Positions 1 to 7,178 of a stretch of DNA of 39,132 nt are shown here, piece after piece (the stretch's first letter is position 1; each line of letters starts with the position of its first letter). The notes beneath the pieces were generated by a model. That model saw only the letters and a list, made by a program, of their open reading frames with translations, made no database searches and had not been told where the DNA came from. The DNA lies in NCBI GenBank assembly GCA_022827905.1, contig JAJEIQ010000035.1, forward strand, positions 1-39,132. Direction: 5' to 3'. The position numbers were made by a program, and so were the translations under genes. The DNA comes from Pseudomonadales bacterium. GTDB lineage: Bacteria > Pseudomonadota > Gammaproteobacteria > Pseudomonadales > Azotimanducaceae.

Positions 1-57
1 GTCCTCGAACACCGCCATCCTCCTGTCCTGGTTGACTTGAACAATGCCCATGACCAT
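1..57 (-). CDS. Partial transposase-like N-terminus running off the left edge
   Basis: The minus strand reads ATG at 57 (or 51) and stays open to base 1, giving about 19 residues that end in MAVFED. That opening recalls the start of ISNCY-type transposases (a short basic segment, then a helix-turn-helix), but the piece is too short to prove it. The support is positional: iterated short repeats of the kind found at insertion-sequence ends lie directly upstream (76-165). It could also be an unrelated short open frame. Confidence 0.35.
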   Translation of the reverse strand, partial: MVMGIVQVNQDRRMAVFED

Positions 58-75
58 CCCCAAACCGATGAAGTT

Positions 76-165
76 CGGGACAGTCTGAAACCGGACAGTT
101 CATGTGTTACAGGACCGGACAATTTATTTGTTCTCAACACGTTGAAACAAATCACGTTGAAACAA
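76..165. repeat. Iterated short repeats, probable insertion-sequence terminus
   Basis: Three copies of a CSGGACAR motif begin at 76, 91 and 115. They are followed by two exact 13-bp direct repeats, CACGTTGAAACAA, at 138-150 and 153-165. Stacked sub-terminal repeats of this kind are typical transposase-binding sites at the end of an insertion sequence, and they sit just upstream of the transposase-like start at 57. The exact outer boundary and target duplication cannot be seen. Confidence 0.45.
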
Positions 166-212
166 TCCACCGGCTGGGGTTCTGCTCGTGTGGCCTAGAA
201 ACGCCATGGTTC

Positions 213-235
213 GGAGCGAGGGCAAGATGCCCTCG
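213..235 (+). repeat. REP-like hairpin 1 (GGAG on the left)
   Basis: GGAG at 213-216 is followed by a perfect 8-bp stem, CGAGGGCA / TGCCCTCG (217-224 and 228-235), with the loop AGA. It lies downstream of pyrE. The same stem theme recurs at 7082, 11583, 19415 and 19454, always with GGAG or its complement CTCC directly outside one arm. It may also serve as a transcription stop for the pyrE operon, but no T-run follows. Confidence 0.75.
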
Positions 236-286
236 AGCCGACCTTCGTTCGAGGCCGCTTCTGAGGATCGGGCACCCGGCCTTCGG

Positions 287-943
287 CTAGCGGCAGTGAA
301 GCTCCTGGTGGCGGAGCAGGGCGTTCAGGTTTTCGCTTGGCGCGTCGGTGTCCTGGGCGCGGAAGTAGGCGATCACGTCGGGCAAGGCAGCGATGCTGAG
401 GACTGGGGCGCCTAGGCGGTCCTTGAGGCGTTCGACGGCGGTTTGGCCGTCGGCGACGATCTCCTGCCGGTCCAAGGCGACCACGAGGCCAGCCAGTTTG
501 GCGCCAGCGGCTTCGATCATCGCCGCGCCTTCCGCCTTGGTGGCGCCGTCGGTGACCACGTCGTCCACCATCAGGACGCGGCCCTTGAGCGGCGCACCGA
601 TGAGCTTGCCGCCTTCGCCGTGGGTCTTGGCCTCCTTGCGGTCGAAGGCCGCCCCCACCGAGCGGCCTCGCTCAGCCAACGCGATGGCGGTGGCCACGGC
701 AATCGAAATGCCCTTATAGGCGGGGCCGAACAGCACGTCGAATGCAAGGCCCGAGGCTTGGATGGCGTCGGCGTAGAAGCCGCCGAGTTCGGCCAGCTCC
801 GGGCCGCCGCTGACGTTTCCGAGATTGAAGAAGTAGGGGCTGCGCAACCCGGATTTCAACTCAAAATCGCCAAAGCGCAGCACGCCTTGGCGGATCATCG
901 AGGCGACGAAGTCGGCCTGGGTCGCGGCGTTGCCCACCCTCAA
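287..943 (-). CDS. pyrE: Orotate phosphoribosyltransferase
   Basis: PyrE joins orotate to PRPP to make OMP, the fifth step of de novo pyrimidine synthesis, in the cytoplasm. The 218-residue length fits the family (about 213). The PRPP-binding loop is clear as [14 protein letters not shown], and the [13 protein letters not shown] segment near the N-terminus is typical of the bacterial enzyme. The chosen start is a TTG at 943 whose bases overlap the TGA stop of rph (940-942), indicating translational coupling; an in-frame GTG at 937 is the alternative. It is the last gene of a nudix-rph-pyrE operon, the same rph-pyrE order known from Escherichia coli. Confidence 0.95.
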   Translation of the reverse strand: MRVGNAATQADFVASMIRQGVLRFGDFELKSGLRSPYFFNLGNVSGGPELAELGGFYADAIQASGLAFDVLFGPAYKGISIAVATAIALAERGRSVGAAFDRKEAKTHGEGGKLIGAPLKGRVLMVDDVVTDGATKAEGAAMIEAAGAKLAGLVVALDRQEIVADGQTAVERLKDRLGAPVLSIAALPDVIAYFRAQDTDAPSENLNALLRHQELHCR

Positions 944-1641
944 GCGGTCCTTTGCAGCGCGATGAGGTCCTCCGCGCCCTGCCGGGCCAGCCGGAGCATC
1001 TCGGAGAACTCGGCTTCGTCGAAGGGCGCTTTCTCCGCTGTTCCCTGAATCTCCACGAAACCGCCCGACGCCAGCATCACCACGTTCATGTCGGTGTCGG
1101 CTGAGGAATCCTCCGCATAGTCGAGGTCCAGCACCGGAACGCCCCGCCAGATGCCCACCGACACCGAGGCGGCGAACTCCCGGAACGCGGCTTCGGCGCC
1201 CACCTTGTTGAGTGCATCGCGCAGGGCCACCACCGCGCCGGTGATCGATGCGGTGCGGGTGCCGCCGTCGGCCTGGATCACATCACAGTCGAGGCGCACC
1301 GTGCGCTCGCCCAAGCGCTTCATGTTGACGCATGAGCGGACGGCGCGCCCGATCAGGCGCTGAATCTCCACCGTGCGGCCACCCTGTCCGCCGCGCACCG
1401 CCTCCCGGTCGCCCCGGCTGTGGGTGGCGCCGGGCAGCATGCCGTACTCGGCAGTGACCCAGCCGGTGCCCTTGCCGCGCAGGAAGCGCGGTACTTGGGA
1501 TTCGATGCAGGCCGTGCAGATCACCTGGGTGTCGCCGAACTCGACGAGCACGGAGCCTTGGGCGTGCCGGGTGAAGCCCCGGTTGATGCGCACCGGGCGC
1601 ATTTCGTCAAACGCCCGGCCACTGGGCCGCTCTACCGTCAT
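940..1641 (-). CDS. rph: Ribonuclease PH
   Basis: RNase PH is a phosphate-dependent 3-prime exoribonuclease that trims tRNA precursors and forms a hexameric ring. The 233-residue protein starts [17 protein letters not shown] and carries family landmarks: the [18 protein letters not shown] opening strand, the tRNA-binding stretch [14 protein letters not shown], and [17 protein letters not shown] near the C-terminus, containing the acidic metal and phosphate site. The frame stays open upstream into the nudix gene, but ATG 1641 matches the normal N-terminus. It sits 31 bp after the nudix stop and overlaps the pyrE start. Unlike the frameshifted rph of E. coli K-12, this copy looks intact. Confidence 0.95.
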   Translation of the reverse strand: MTVERPSGRAFDEMRPVRINRGFTRHAQGSVLVEFGDTQVICTACIESQVPRFLRGKGTGWVTAEYGMLPGATHSRGDREAVRGGQGGRTVEIQRLIGRAVRSCVNMKRLGERTVRLDCDVIQADGGTRTASITGAVVALRDALNKVGAEAAFREFAASVSVGIWRGVPVLDLDYAEDSSADTDMNVVMLASGGFVEIQGTAEKAPFDEAEFSEMLRLARQGAEDLIALQRTA

Positions 1642-1672
1642 GGGAATTCCTACTGCTGTGCGGTTGCCTAGT

Positions 1673-2245
1673 TTAGCCCAGCCGCAGCCCGCCTTGGCGC
1701 ATCGCCGTCCAGCGCAGTTCGTGGGCCAGCGCGGCGCTGGACTCAAATAGGAAGTTGGCCCTGACGAAGCGCCCGGCCAGCACATGGGGCAGCCACAGGC
1801 GGTCATCCTCCCACATTTCGTCGTAGGGGATGGCGTCCACTGCAAACCAGCGGGGGGCCGCTTCGATGGTCTCCGTGGGGACGCCATCGTAGTCCGATGC
1901 GACGAAGGCGTAGCCGTACCACTGTTGGTCCACGCGCTCGACAAACCGCAACTCGGCCATCAGGGCCGCATGAAGCACGGTCACGCCGATCTCTTCCCGG
2001 GTTTCCCGCACCGCGCAGGCCAATGGTGATTCGCCGGCCTCGATCTTGCCGCCCGGCGCGTTGATGCGATCCGCGCCAAGGCCGCGCTTCTTGCGGATCA
2101 GCAGCACCCGGCCACCATCGCGAATGAACATCAGGGTGCCGATGAACTGCGGCCGCCAACCGGCCAGCCGCTGGCTGAGTTCCGCCCGCAACGCGGCTCC
2201 GCCGCCGGCCTCCCGTCCCCGCTCTTCCGTTTCGCTCCTGCCCAT
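1673..2245 (-). CDS. Nudix hydrolase, MutT-like
   Basis: The 190-residue protein has a complete Nudix box, GX5EX7REUXEEXGU, starting at GKIEAGE and ending RETREEIGV. Nudix enzymes cleave nucleoside diphosphates linked to another moiety. The following [13 protein letters not shown] and [13 protein letters not shown] segments resemble the 8-oxo-dGTP/2-hydroxy-dATP diphosphatase (MTH1-like) branch, so a nucleotide-pool cleaning role is likely but not proven. ATG 2245 is chosen because the longer option (ATG 2320) would run into the start of the divergent macro-domain gene at 2313. It is the first gene of the rph-pyrE operon, which links it to RNA turnover and nucleotide supply. Confidence 0.85.
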   Translation of the reverse strand: MGRSETEERGREAGGGAALRAELSQRLAGWRPQFIGTLMFIRDGGRVLLIRKKRGLGADRINAPGGKIEAGESPLACAVRETREEIGVTVLHAALMAELRFVERVDQQWYGYAFVASDYDGVPTETIEAAPRWFAVDAIPYDEMWEDDRLWLPHVLAGRFVRANFLFESSAALAHELRWTAMRQGGLRLG

Positions 2246-2312
2246 GGGCAGCGCAGTGTCCCCGCTCAACTCCCACGTTGCAAACCGAAAGTGGAAGCTT
2301 AAAGTTGGCTGC

Positions 2313-2810
2313 GTGGACATCGAAATTCACATCGGCGACATCACCCAACTGGCGGTGGACGCCATCGTCAACGCCGCCAACGAGCGCCTGCTCGGCGGCG
2401 GCGGGGTGGATGGCGCCATTCACCGCGCTGCCGGACCGGATCTGCTTGAGGCATGCCGCGCCATCGGCGGCTGCCCCACCGGCCAAGCGGTGATTACCGA
2501 TGGCTACCGCCTGCCCGCCCGGCACGTCATCCACACCGTGGGGCCGATCTGGCACGACGGCGAACAGGGCGAAGCGGACTTGCTGCGCGCTTGCTACCAA
2601 AACAGCATGGCGCTGGCTGCGGAGCATGGGCTGGCGAGCCTCGCCTTTCCCGCCATCAGCACCGGGGTTTACGGCTACCCGCTGCAGCAGGCGACGGAAG
2701 TCGCGGTCTCCGAAGTGCGGGCGGCACCGGCTGGCCCCGTGCGCAAGGTGACTTTCGCCTGCTTCGACGCGGAAACCGCCTCGGTTTACCGGGCGGCCGT
2801 TTTCCGGTAG
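2313..2810 (+). CDS. Macro-domain protein (O-acetyl-ADP-ribose deacetylase type)
   Basis: A single macro domain fills all 165 residues. The ADP-ribose-binding motifs are complete: [22 protein letters not shown] near the N-terminus, the [15 protein letters not shown] loop, and [10 protein letters not shown] near residue 110. This pattern matches the YmdB/MacroD class, which removes the acetyl group from O-acetyl-ADP-ribose and can reverse protein mono-ADP-ribosylation. GTG 2313 is selected because the domain begins immediately there. The gene is divergent from the nudix gene and converges with the dUTPase gene, whose 3-prime end overlaps this one by 25 bp (2786-2810). No ADP-ribosyltransferase is seen nearby. 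Confidence 0.88.
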   Translation: MDIEIHIGDITQLAVDAIVNAANERLLGGGGVDGAIHRAAGPDLLEACRAIGGCPTGQAVITDGYRLPARHVIHTVGPIWHDGEQGEADLLRACYQNSMALAAEHGLASLAFPAISTGVYGYPLQQATEVAVSEVRAAPAGPVRKVTFACFDAETASVYRAAVFR

Positions 2811-3418
2811 CGGGCTTCGAGCTTGGCGTAGAGGTCTTCCGCCGCCGTTGCCGGCTCGTCAACGCCCTCGAGCAGTTCCATGAGGTGCTCGTTGTCCTCG
2901 CGCCCCGCCCAAGCCTTGCGGTAGGTGCCGTCCTTGTAGCCGTGATCCTGCCGAAAGCCGTTCAACACATTCTTGCCCACGTAGAGGCGGAAAAGCTCAT
3001 CGAAGGACATCGGCAATGCGGCCATCGCATCGGCAAACCGTTCGACGGAAAAGCCCTTGGATTGCAGACAGGCAGTAGCCAGCGCCTCTACGGCCTGACG
3101 CAGCCCCTCTCCGCCAGCGCCTTCCGAGGGCGGCACGTCCAGCACCTCAGCAACCTCCGCATCCAGCTGGTCCGCACGCAGCAGTTCACTCAAGCCGAAG
3201 TGCCAGATGTCCACCAACTCAAGCTTCACCTGGGCCAGGTCCGGCGCCTGCTTCTTCCACCACTTCCAGCCAAAGTGGTCGAGCAGTTCGGCACATTCAA
3301 CCCAAACCGCACGATAGTACTCGTAGCGCTTAGTGCGCCAATCCGGGTGCACCTGCCGATTGTGGGCTTCCTGCATGCGGGCCATGGTGTCGAGCATGGC
3401 CTGTCGATCCGTCGGCAT
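2786..3418 (-). CDS. Dimeric dUTP diphosphatase (all-alpha NTP-PPase)
   Basis: The 210-residue protein belongs to the all-alpha dimeric dUTPase/MazG superfamily, not the trimeric Dut fold. The metal-binding pattern is visible as EXXE in [15 protein letters not shown] followed by EXXD in LELVDIWHF. The [20 protein letters not shown] segment near residue 160 supplies the later conserved K/N/FR/GY residues of the family. It would hydrolyse dUTP to dUMP and pyrophosphate, limiting uracil in DNA and feeding thymidylate synthesis. ATG 3418 lies 41 bp after the PLP-enzyme gene, so the two are probably cotranscribed. It ends inside the convergent macro-domain gene. Confidence 0.88.
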   Translation of the reverse strand: MPTDRQAMLDTMARMQEAHNRQVHPDWRTKRYEYYRAVWVECAELLDHFGWKWWKKQAPDLAQVKLELVDIWHFGLSELLRADQLDAEVAEVLDVPPSEGAGGEGLRQAVEALATACLQSKGFSVERFADAMAALPMSFDELFRLYVGKNVLNGFRQDHGYKDGTYRKAWAGREDNEHLMELLEGVDEPATAAEDLYAKLEARYRKTAAR

Positions 3419-3459
3419 GTGAAGTCTTCCTGGGCGAATGAGCCGGAGCGGGCTATGGG

Positions 3460-4653
3460 TCAGGATAGTACCCGATCCAGGTCTTGGCACAGATCGTCCG
3501 CATCCTCCAGCCCCACGGACAGGCGGAAGACCCCGTCGCCGGCGAACGCCCGGTAGCCTGCTAGCTGTTCGCCTTGGAGATGGAAGGTTGATTCCATCAT
3601 GGCGTCGGTGTCGATCCAGTAGATGAGGCTGCGGTGATGGCCGAGCGACACCGCGTAGTGAATGATCTCCAGTTGCTTGGCCATCCGCGCCGCCAAGGCC
3701 GCCCCGTCGCCGCGAACCTGGAACGACAGGGTGCCCGAGCAGTTGGCCATCTGCCGATCGGCCAGCGCCCGCTGCGGGTGGGAGGCAAGCCCCGGATAGT
3801 TGACGCGCCCCACCGCCGGATGCTCTTCGAGGAAGGCCGCAACCTGCTTGGCACCTTCCGCGTGGGCGCGCATCCGGATCGGCAGCGTGGCCGCGCCGCG
3901 GGCAATCAGCCAAGCGTTGAACGGGCTGATCGCGCCGCCGAAGTGCACGAGCGGGCGGGTCCGCAACGGCTCGATGCGTTCCCGGCTGCCCAGCACCGCC
4001 CCGCCGAGGGCATCGCCGTGGCCGCCGATGTACTTGGTCAGCGAGTGCACCACGAAGTCGGCACCCAGCGCCAACGGCTGGGTGGCGATGGGGGTGGCGA
4101 AGGTCGAGTCCACCGCCAACGCAACCCCATGGGCTGCGGCAATGGCGGCCACCGCGGCGATGTCCGTCAGGCGCAGGATGGGGTTGGCCGGCGTCTCGAT
4201 CCAGAGCAAGCGGGTCTCGGGCCGCATCGCCGCCTCCACGGCGGCCAGGTCACTGGTGTCCACCGGGGTCGTCTCGATCCCGTAGTCCGGCAATGTGCTG
4301 CGCGCCAGCTCCGCGGTTCCGGCGTAGTTGACGTCGCTCATAACCAGATGGTCACCAGCCTTGAGGACAGCCAACAGCACCGCCGCCGTCGCGGCCATGC
4401 CGGAACCGAATGCCACGCAGTCCTCCGCGCCCTCGAGCGCCGCCAGCTTCTCCTCCAGCATCTTCACCGTGGGATTGCCCCAGCGCGTGTAGATGTAGGG
4501 CCGCTCGCCTTCGAACGCGTTGATGGAAAAGCCGGCGGGCTCGTCGAGGGCGAAGGTTGACGACATGACGAGGTTCGGCGCCGACGCACCGGTCACCGGA
4601 TCAGGGACCTCGCCCGCATGCACCGCCAAGGTGTTCGGTCCTCTTTCCTTCAT
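3460..4653 (-). CDS. Trans-sulfuration-family PLP enzyme (methionine gamma-lyase / cystathionine gamma-synthase type)
   Basis: This 397-residue Cys/Met-metabolism PLP enzyme has the expected landmarks: YTRWGNPTVKMLEEKLAALEG near residue 55, the GSGMAA phosphate-binding turn, DSTFATP, and the PLP lysine in HSLTKYIGGHGD near residue 205. Members act on homoserine esters, cystathionine or methionine by gamma-replacement or gamma-elimination, and sequence alone does not separate these reactions here. ATG 4653 begins MKERGPNTLAVHAGE, the usual family N-terminus; the frame stays open upstream to 4764, but that would collide with the promoter region of the divergent acyl-CoA dehydrogenase. dUTPase follows in the same transcript. 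Confidence 0.88.
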   Translation of the reverse strand: MKERGPNTLAVHAGEVPDPVTGASAPNLVMSSTFALDEPAGFSINAFEGERPYIYTRWGNPTVKMLEEKLAALEGAEDCVAFGSGMAATAAVLLAVLKAGDHLVMSDVNYAGTAELARSTLPDYGIETTPVDTSDLAAVEAAMRPETRLLWIETPANPILRLTDIAAVAAIAAAHGVALAVDSTFATPIATQPLALGADFVVHSLTKYIGGHGDALGGAVLGSRERIEPLRTRPLVHFGGAISPFNAWLIARGAATLPIRMRAHAEGAKQVAAFLEEHPAVGRVNYPGLASHPQRALADRQMANCSGTLSFQVRGDGAALAARMAKQLEIIHYAVSLGHHRSLIYWIDTDAMMESTFHLQGEQLAGYRAFAGDGVFRLSVGLEDADDLCQDLDRVLS

Positions 4654-4700
4654 GCCATTGGATCCTTGGGTGGGGCGGACCATCATAGTTGGATTTCGGC

Positions 4701-4731
4701 TTGAGGGCGGCCCGCCCGAATCTGCTAGCAT
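4701..4731 (+). promoter_or_regulatory. Candidate sigma-70 promoter with extended -10 for the acyl-CoA dehydrogenase pair
   Basis: TTGAGG (4701-4706) and TAGCAT (4726-4731) are separated by 19 bp. The long spacer is compensated by a TGC directly before the -10, the extended -10 motif. The site lies 35 bp upstream of ATG 4767 in the only gap between divergent genes here. Called by eye only. Confidence 0.35.
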
Positions 4732-4766
4732 GCGCACTTCGCCAATTGCCATCCGGAAAAACACCC

Positions 4767-5969
4767 ATGGACCTTTCCTACGGGGCCGAGTACGAGGCCT
4801 TTCGCGCCGAGGTGCGCGATTTCATCAGCGCGCACCGGGACCAAGCCCCCAAGGGGGAGGGCATGCGGTCCGAAAAAGTGCTTAAGTGGCAGAAGCTCTT
4901 GATCGAGCACGGCTATGCGGCGCGCACCATTCCCGAGGCCTACGGCGGCTTTGGGGCGGAGCCGGACGTGTTGACCTCGCGCATCATTGCCGAGGAGTTC
5001 GCCAATGCCCAGGTCAGCCCGGGGTTGGGCGGGCAGGGCATCTCCATGCTGGTGCCGACGCTGCTTGAGGTGGGCTCCGAAGAGCAGAGGCAAGCCTTCA
5101 TCCCGCCCACCATCCACGGCGAGATGGTGTGGTGCCAAGGCTATTCGGAGCCGGGTGCCGGCAGCGATTTGGCCAGCCTGCGCACAGCGGCGGTGCTCGA
5201 CGGCGACGAGTGGGTGGTCAACGGACAGAAAATCTGGACCAGCACCGCCCACTTGGCGGATTGGATCTTCTGCCTGGTGCGTACCGAGCCGGACGCCCCC
5301 AAGCATCAGGGCATCTCCTTTTTGCTGTTCCGCATGGACACCCCCGGCATCGAAATCCGGCCCCTGGTGGACATGACCGGGACGGCCAACTTCAACGAGG
5401 TCTTTTTCACCGACGTGCGGGTGCCCAAGCAGCAGATCGTCGGCGCCCGGGGCCAGGGCTGGCAGGTGGCCAATTCCATTCTCCGCCACGAGCGGGCCTC
5501 GCTGGGCGACCCCAACATCATGCTCTCCAGGCTCAACGCGCTCATCAAGCTGATGCAGAGCGAGACCATCGACGGGCGCCGGGTCATCGACCTGCCCGCC
5601 TACCGCGACCGGCTGATGCGGATTCAGGGACGGGTGATGGCCCTCGGCTTCAACGACATGCGCCTGCTCTCCGCCCGCATCAACCAAAAGGACGCCAGCC
5701 TCGCCGGCATGGTGGTCAAGCTGCAGGGCACGGAACTACGCCACGAGTTGGAGCAACTGGGCATCGACGCCATGGGTGAGTTAGGGCTTGCTTACGGCAA
5801 AAACCCCTATTTGCGCGACCACGGCAATTGGCAGACGCACTACATGTACTACTTGGGCCTGATCATCGGCGGCGGCACCTCGCAGATTCAGAAGAACATC
5901 ATCAGCGAACGGGGGTTGGGGCTGCCCCGGGAGCCCAAGGTCGCGGCCAAAGCCGCGGCAAGTGCGTAA
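4767..5969 (+). CDS. Acyl-CoA dehydrogenase, subunit/paralogue A
   Basis: The 400-residue protein has the full acyl-CoA dehydrogenase layout: N-terminal helical domain with YGGFGAEPD, central beta domain with WCQGYSEPGAGSDLASLRT (FAD and substrate contact) and GQKIWTSTAH, and a C-terminal helical domain ending GGGTSQIQKNIISERGLGLPR. It would oxidise an acyl-CoA to the 2-enoyl-CoA and pass electrons to ETF. Where medium-chain enzymes carry the catalytic glutamate (YEGTS), this protein reads GGGTS, so the base must lie elsewhere or in a partner. ATG 4767 is chosen by homology. The second dehydrogenase starts 11 bp downstream, which suggests a heteromeric pair like the mycobacterial ChsE/FadE complexes; that is inference. 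Confidence 0.92.
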   Translation: MDLSYGAEYEAFRAEVRDFISAHRDQAPKGEGMRSEKVLKWQKLLIEHGYAARTIPEAYGGFGAEPDVLTSRIIAEEFANAQVSPGLGGQGISMLVPTLLEVGSEEQRQAFIPPTIHGEMVWCQGYSEPGAGSDLASLRTAAVLDGDEWVVNGQKIWTSTAHLADWIFCLVRTEPDAPKHQGISFLLFRMDTPGIEIRPLVDMTGTANFNEVFFTDVRVPKQQIVGARGQGWQVANSILRHERASLGDPNIMLSRLNALIKLMQSETIDGRRVIDLPAYRDRLMRIQGRVMALGFNDMRLLSARINQKDASLAGMVVKLQGTELRHELEQLGIDAMGELGLAYGKNPYLRDHGNWQTHYMYYLGLIIGGGTSQIQKNIISERGLGLPREPKVAAKAAASA

Positions 5970-5980
5970 GGGGCGCCGTC

Positions 5981-7042
5981 ATGGATTTCGGACTGTCCGA
6001 AGAGCAAACCCTGTTTCAGGACACGCTCAACAGTTTCCTCACCGATCAAGTCGGTTTGGAACGGGTGCGGCGCATCGCCGGCGGGGAGGAATCCGCCAGC
6101 GCGGTGTGGGCCGAGCTGGCCGAACTCGGCGTCTCCGCGCTGCTGGTACCGGAGGAGCATGGCGGGGTGGGCCTTAAACCCCTCGATGCGGCCATCGCCG
6201 CCGAGTGCCTGGGCTACCACGCAACGCCGAGTCCCTTCCTCGGCTCCGCGGTGATGGGGCCGACGGCCCTGTTGCTGGCCGGTGGCCAAGGCGAACGCCT
6301 GGAACGCTTGGCCGCAGGTGAACTGCGCATCGGCATCGCCTTGGGCGAAGCCATCGCCGCCCGGGCCGAAGCAGGCGTTTCAGCCGCCGATGGCAAGCTT
6401 AACGGCAAGGCCCTCTACGTCTTGGACTACGGTGCCGACGAGTACTTGGTGGCCGATTCGGACCGGGGCCTCCACCTAGTGGCCGCTGGCGACCTGGAGC
6501 ATCAGCCCCTTTCCACCGTGGAAAAGACCCGCCCCACCGGCGAACTGGTTCTCAAGGACACGCCCGCCATCCACTTAAGCGCCGATCCCGACCATTTTCA
6601 GGCGGTGCTCGACGCCGGGCGCGTCATGCTGGCGGCGGACACCCTAGGTGCCGCGCAGAACATGCTCGACCAGGCCGTCGCCTACGCCCAGGAGCGCGAG
6701 CAGTTCAATCGCCCCATCGGCTCCTTCCAAGCCGTCAAGCACATGTGCGCGGAAATGGCCGCCCACCTGGAGCCCTGCCGAGCGATGGTCTGGTACGCCG
6801 GCCACGCCTTGAGCGAGGTGCCGGAGGAGGCCCACCTGACCGCCTGCCACGCCAAGGCCCATCTGGCGGAGGTGGGCACCTTCATCGCCCGCACGGCCAC
6901 CGAAGTGCACGGCGGCATGGGCTTCACCGACCTCTTGGGGCTGCACTACTGGTTCAAGCGCATCGGCTTCAACCGCCAAGCCCTCGGCGCGCCGGAACTG
7001 GTGCGCGAGGAAGCCGCCCGGGCACAGCAGTTGGCGGCCTAG
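5981..7042 (+). CDS. Acyl-CoA dehydrogenase, subunit/paralogue B
   Basis: The 353-residue protein begins MDFGLSEEQTLFQDTLNSFL, the normal start of the family. It keeps the N-terminal helical domain (LLVPEEHGGVGLKPLDAAIAAE) and a C-terminal domain with QFNRPIGSFQAVKH and EVHGGMGFTDLLGLHYWFKR. The middle beta domain is shortened and lacks the usual YSEPxAGSD-type signature; QGERLERLAAGELRIGIALGEA stands in its place. The last part lacks the YEGT catalytic region. Degenerate partners like this are known in two-gene acyl-CoA dehydrogenases, where each subunit supplies part of the site. It lies 11 bp after paralogue A, so the two are very likely translated together. Confidence 0.88.
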   Translation: MDFGLSEEQTLFQDTLNSFLTDQVGLERVRRIAGGEESASAVWAELAELGVSALLVPEEHGGVGLKPLDAAIAAECLGYHATPSPFLGSAVMGPTALLLAGGQGERLERLAAGELRIGIALGEAIAARAEAGVSAADGKLNGKALYVLDYGADEYLVADSDRGLHLVAAGDLEHQPLSTVEKTRPTGELVLKDTPAIHLSADPDHFQAVLDAGRVMLAADTLGAAQNMLDQAVAYAQEREQFNRPIGSFQAVKHMCAEMAAHLEPCRAMVWYAGHALSEVPEEAHLTACHAKAHLAEVGTFIARTATEVHGGMGFTDLLGLHYWFKRIGFNRQALGAPELVREEAARAQQLAA

Positions 7043-7081
7043 TTGCAACGATGGGTTCCATGGATCAGCTCCGAATCAAGG

Positions 7082-7104
7082 CGAGGGCAAGATGCCCTCG
7101 CTCC
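7082..7104 (-). repeat. REP-like hairpin 2 (CTCC on the right)
   Basis: The 8-bp stem CGAGGGCA / TGCCCTCG with loop AGA (7082-7100) is base-for-base the hairpin at 217-235, but here CTCC follows directly (7101-7104), so the GGAG side lies on the minus strand. It sits between the acyl-CoA dehydrogenase stop and the lon promoter and could insulate the two transcripts. Confidence 0.75.
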
Positions 7105-7118
7105 AAGAGGCGCACCCA

Positions 7119-7147
7119 CTTGAATCTGGCGCGTTTTGTCGCCATAT
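7119..7147 (+). promoter_or_regulatory. Heat-shock (sigma-32) promoter of lon
   Basis: CTTGAAT (7119-7125) and CGCCATAT (7140-7147) are separated by 14 bases. This closely matches the sigma-32 consensus CTTGAAA-N(11-16)-CCCCATNT, differing at one base in each box. It lies 31 bp upstream of the lon start. lon is a classic member of the sigma-32 regulon in E. coli, so sequence and context agree. Confidence 0.75.
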
Positions 7148-7178
7148 AGGTTCATTGCAACACCGTCGATGAGGCCCC

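Noticed and set aside
2453-3556. Plus-strand frame spanning the macro-domain and dUTPase genes
   Set aside because: It crosses two well-supported genes and shows no family motif.
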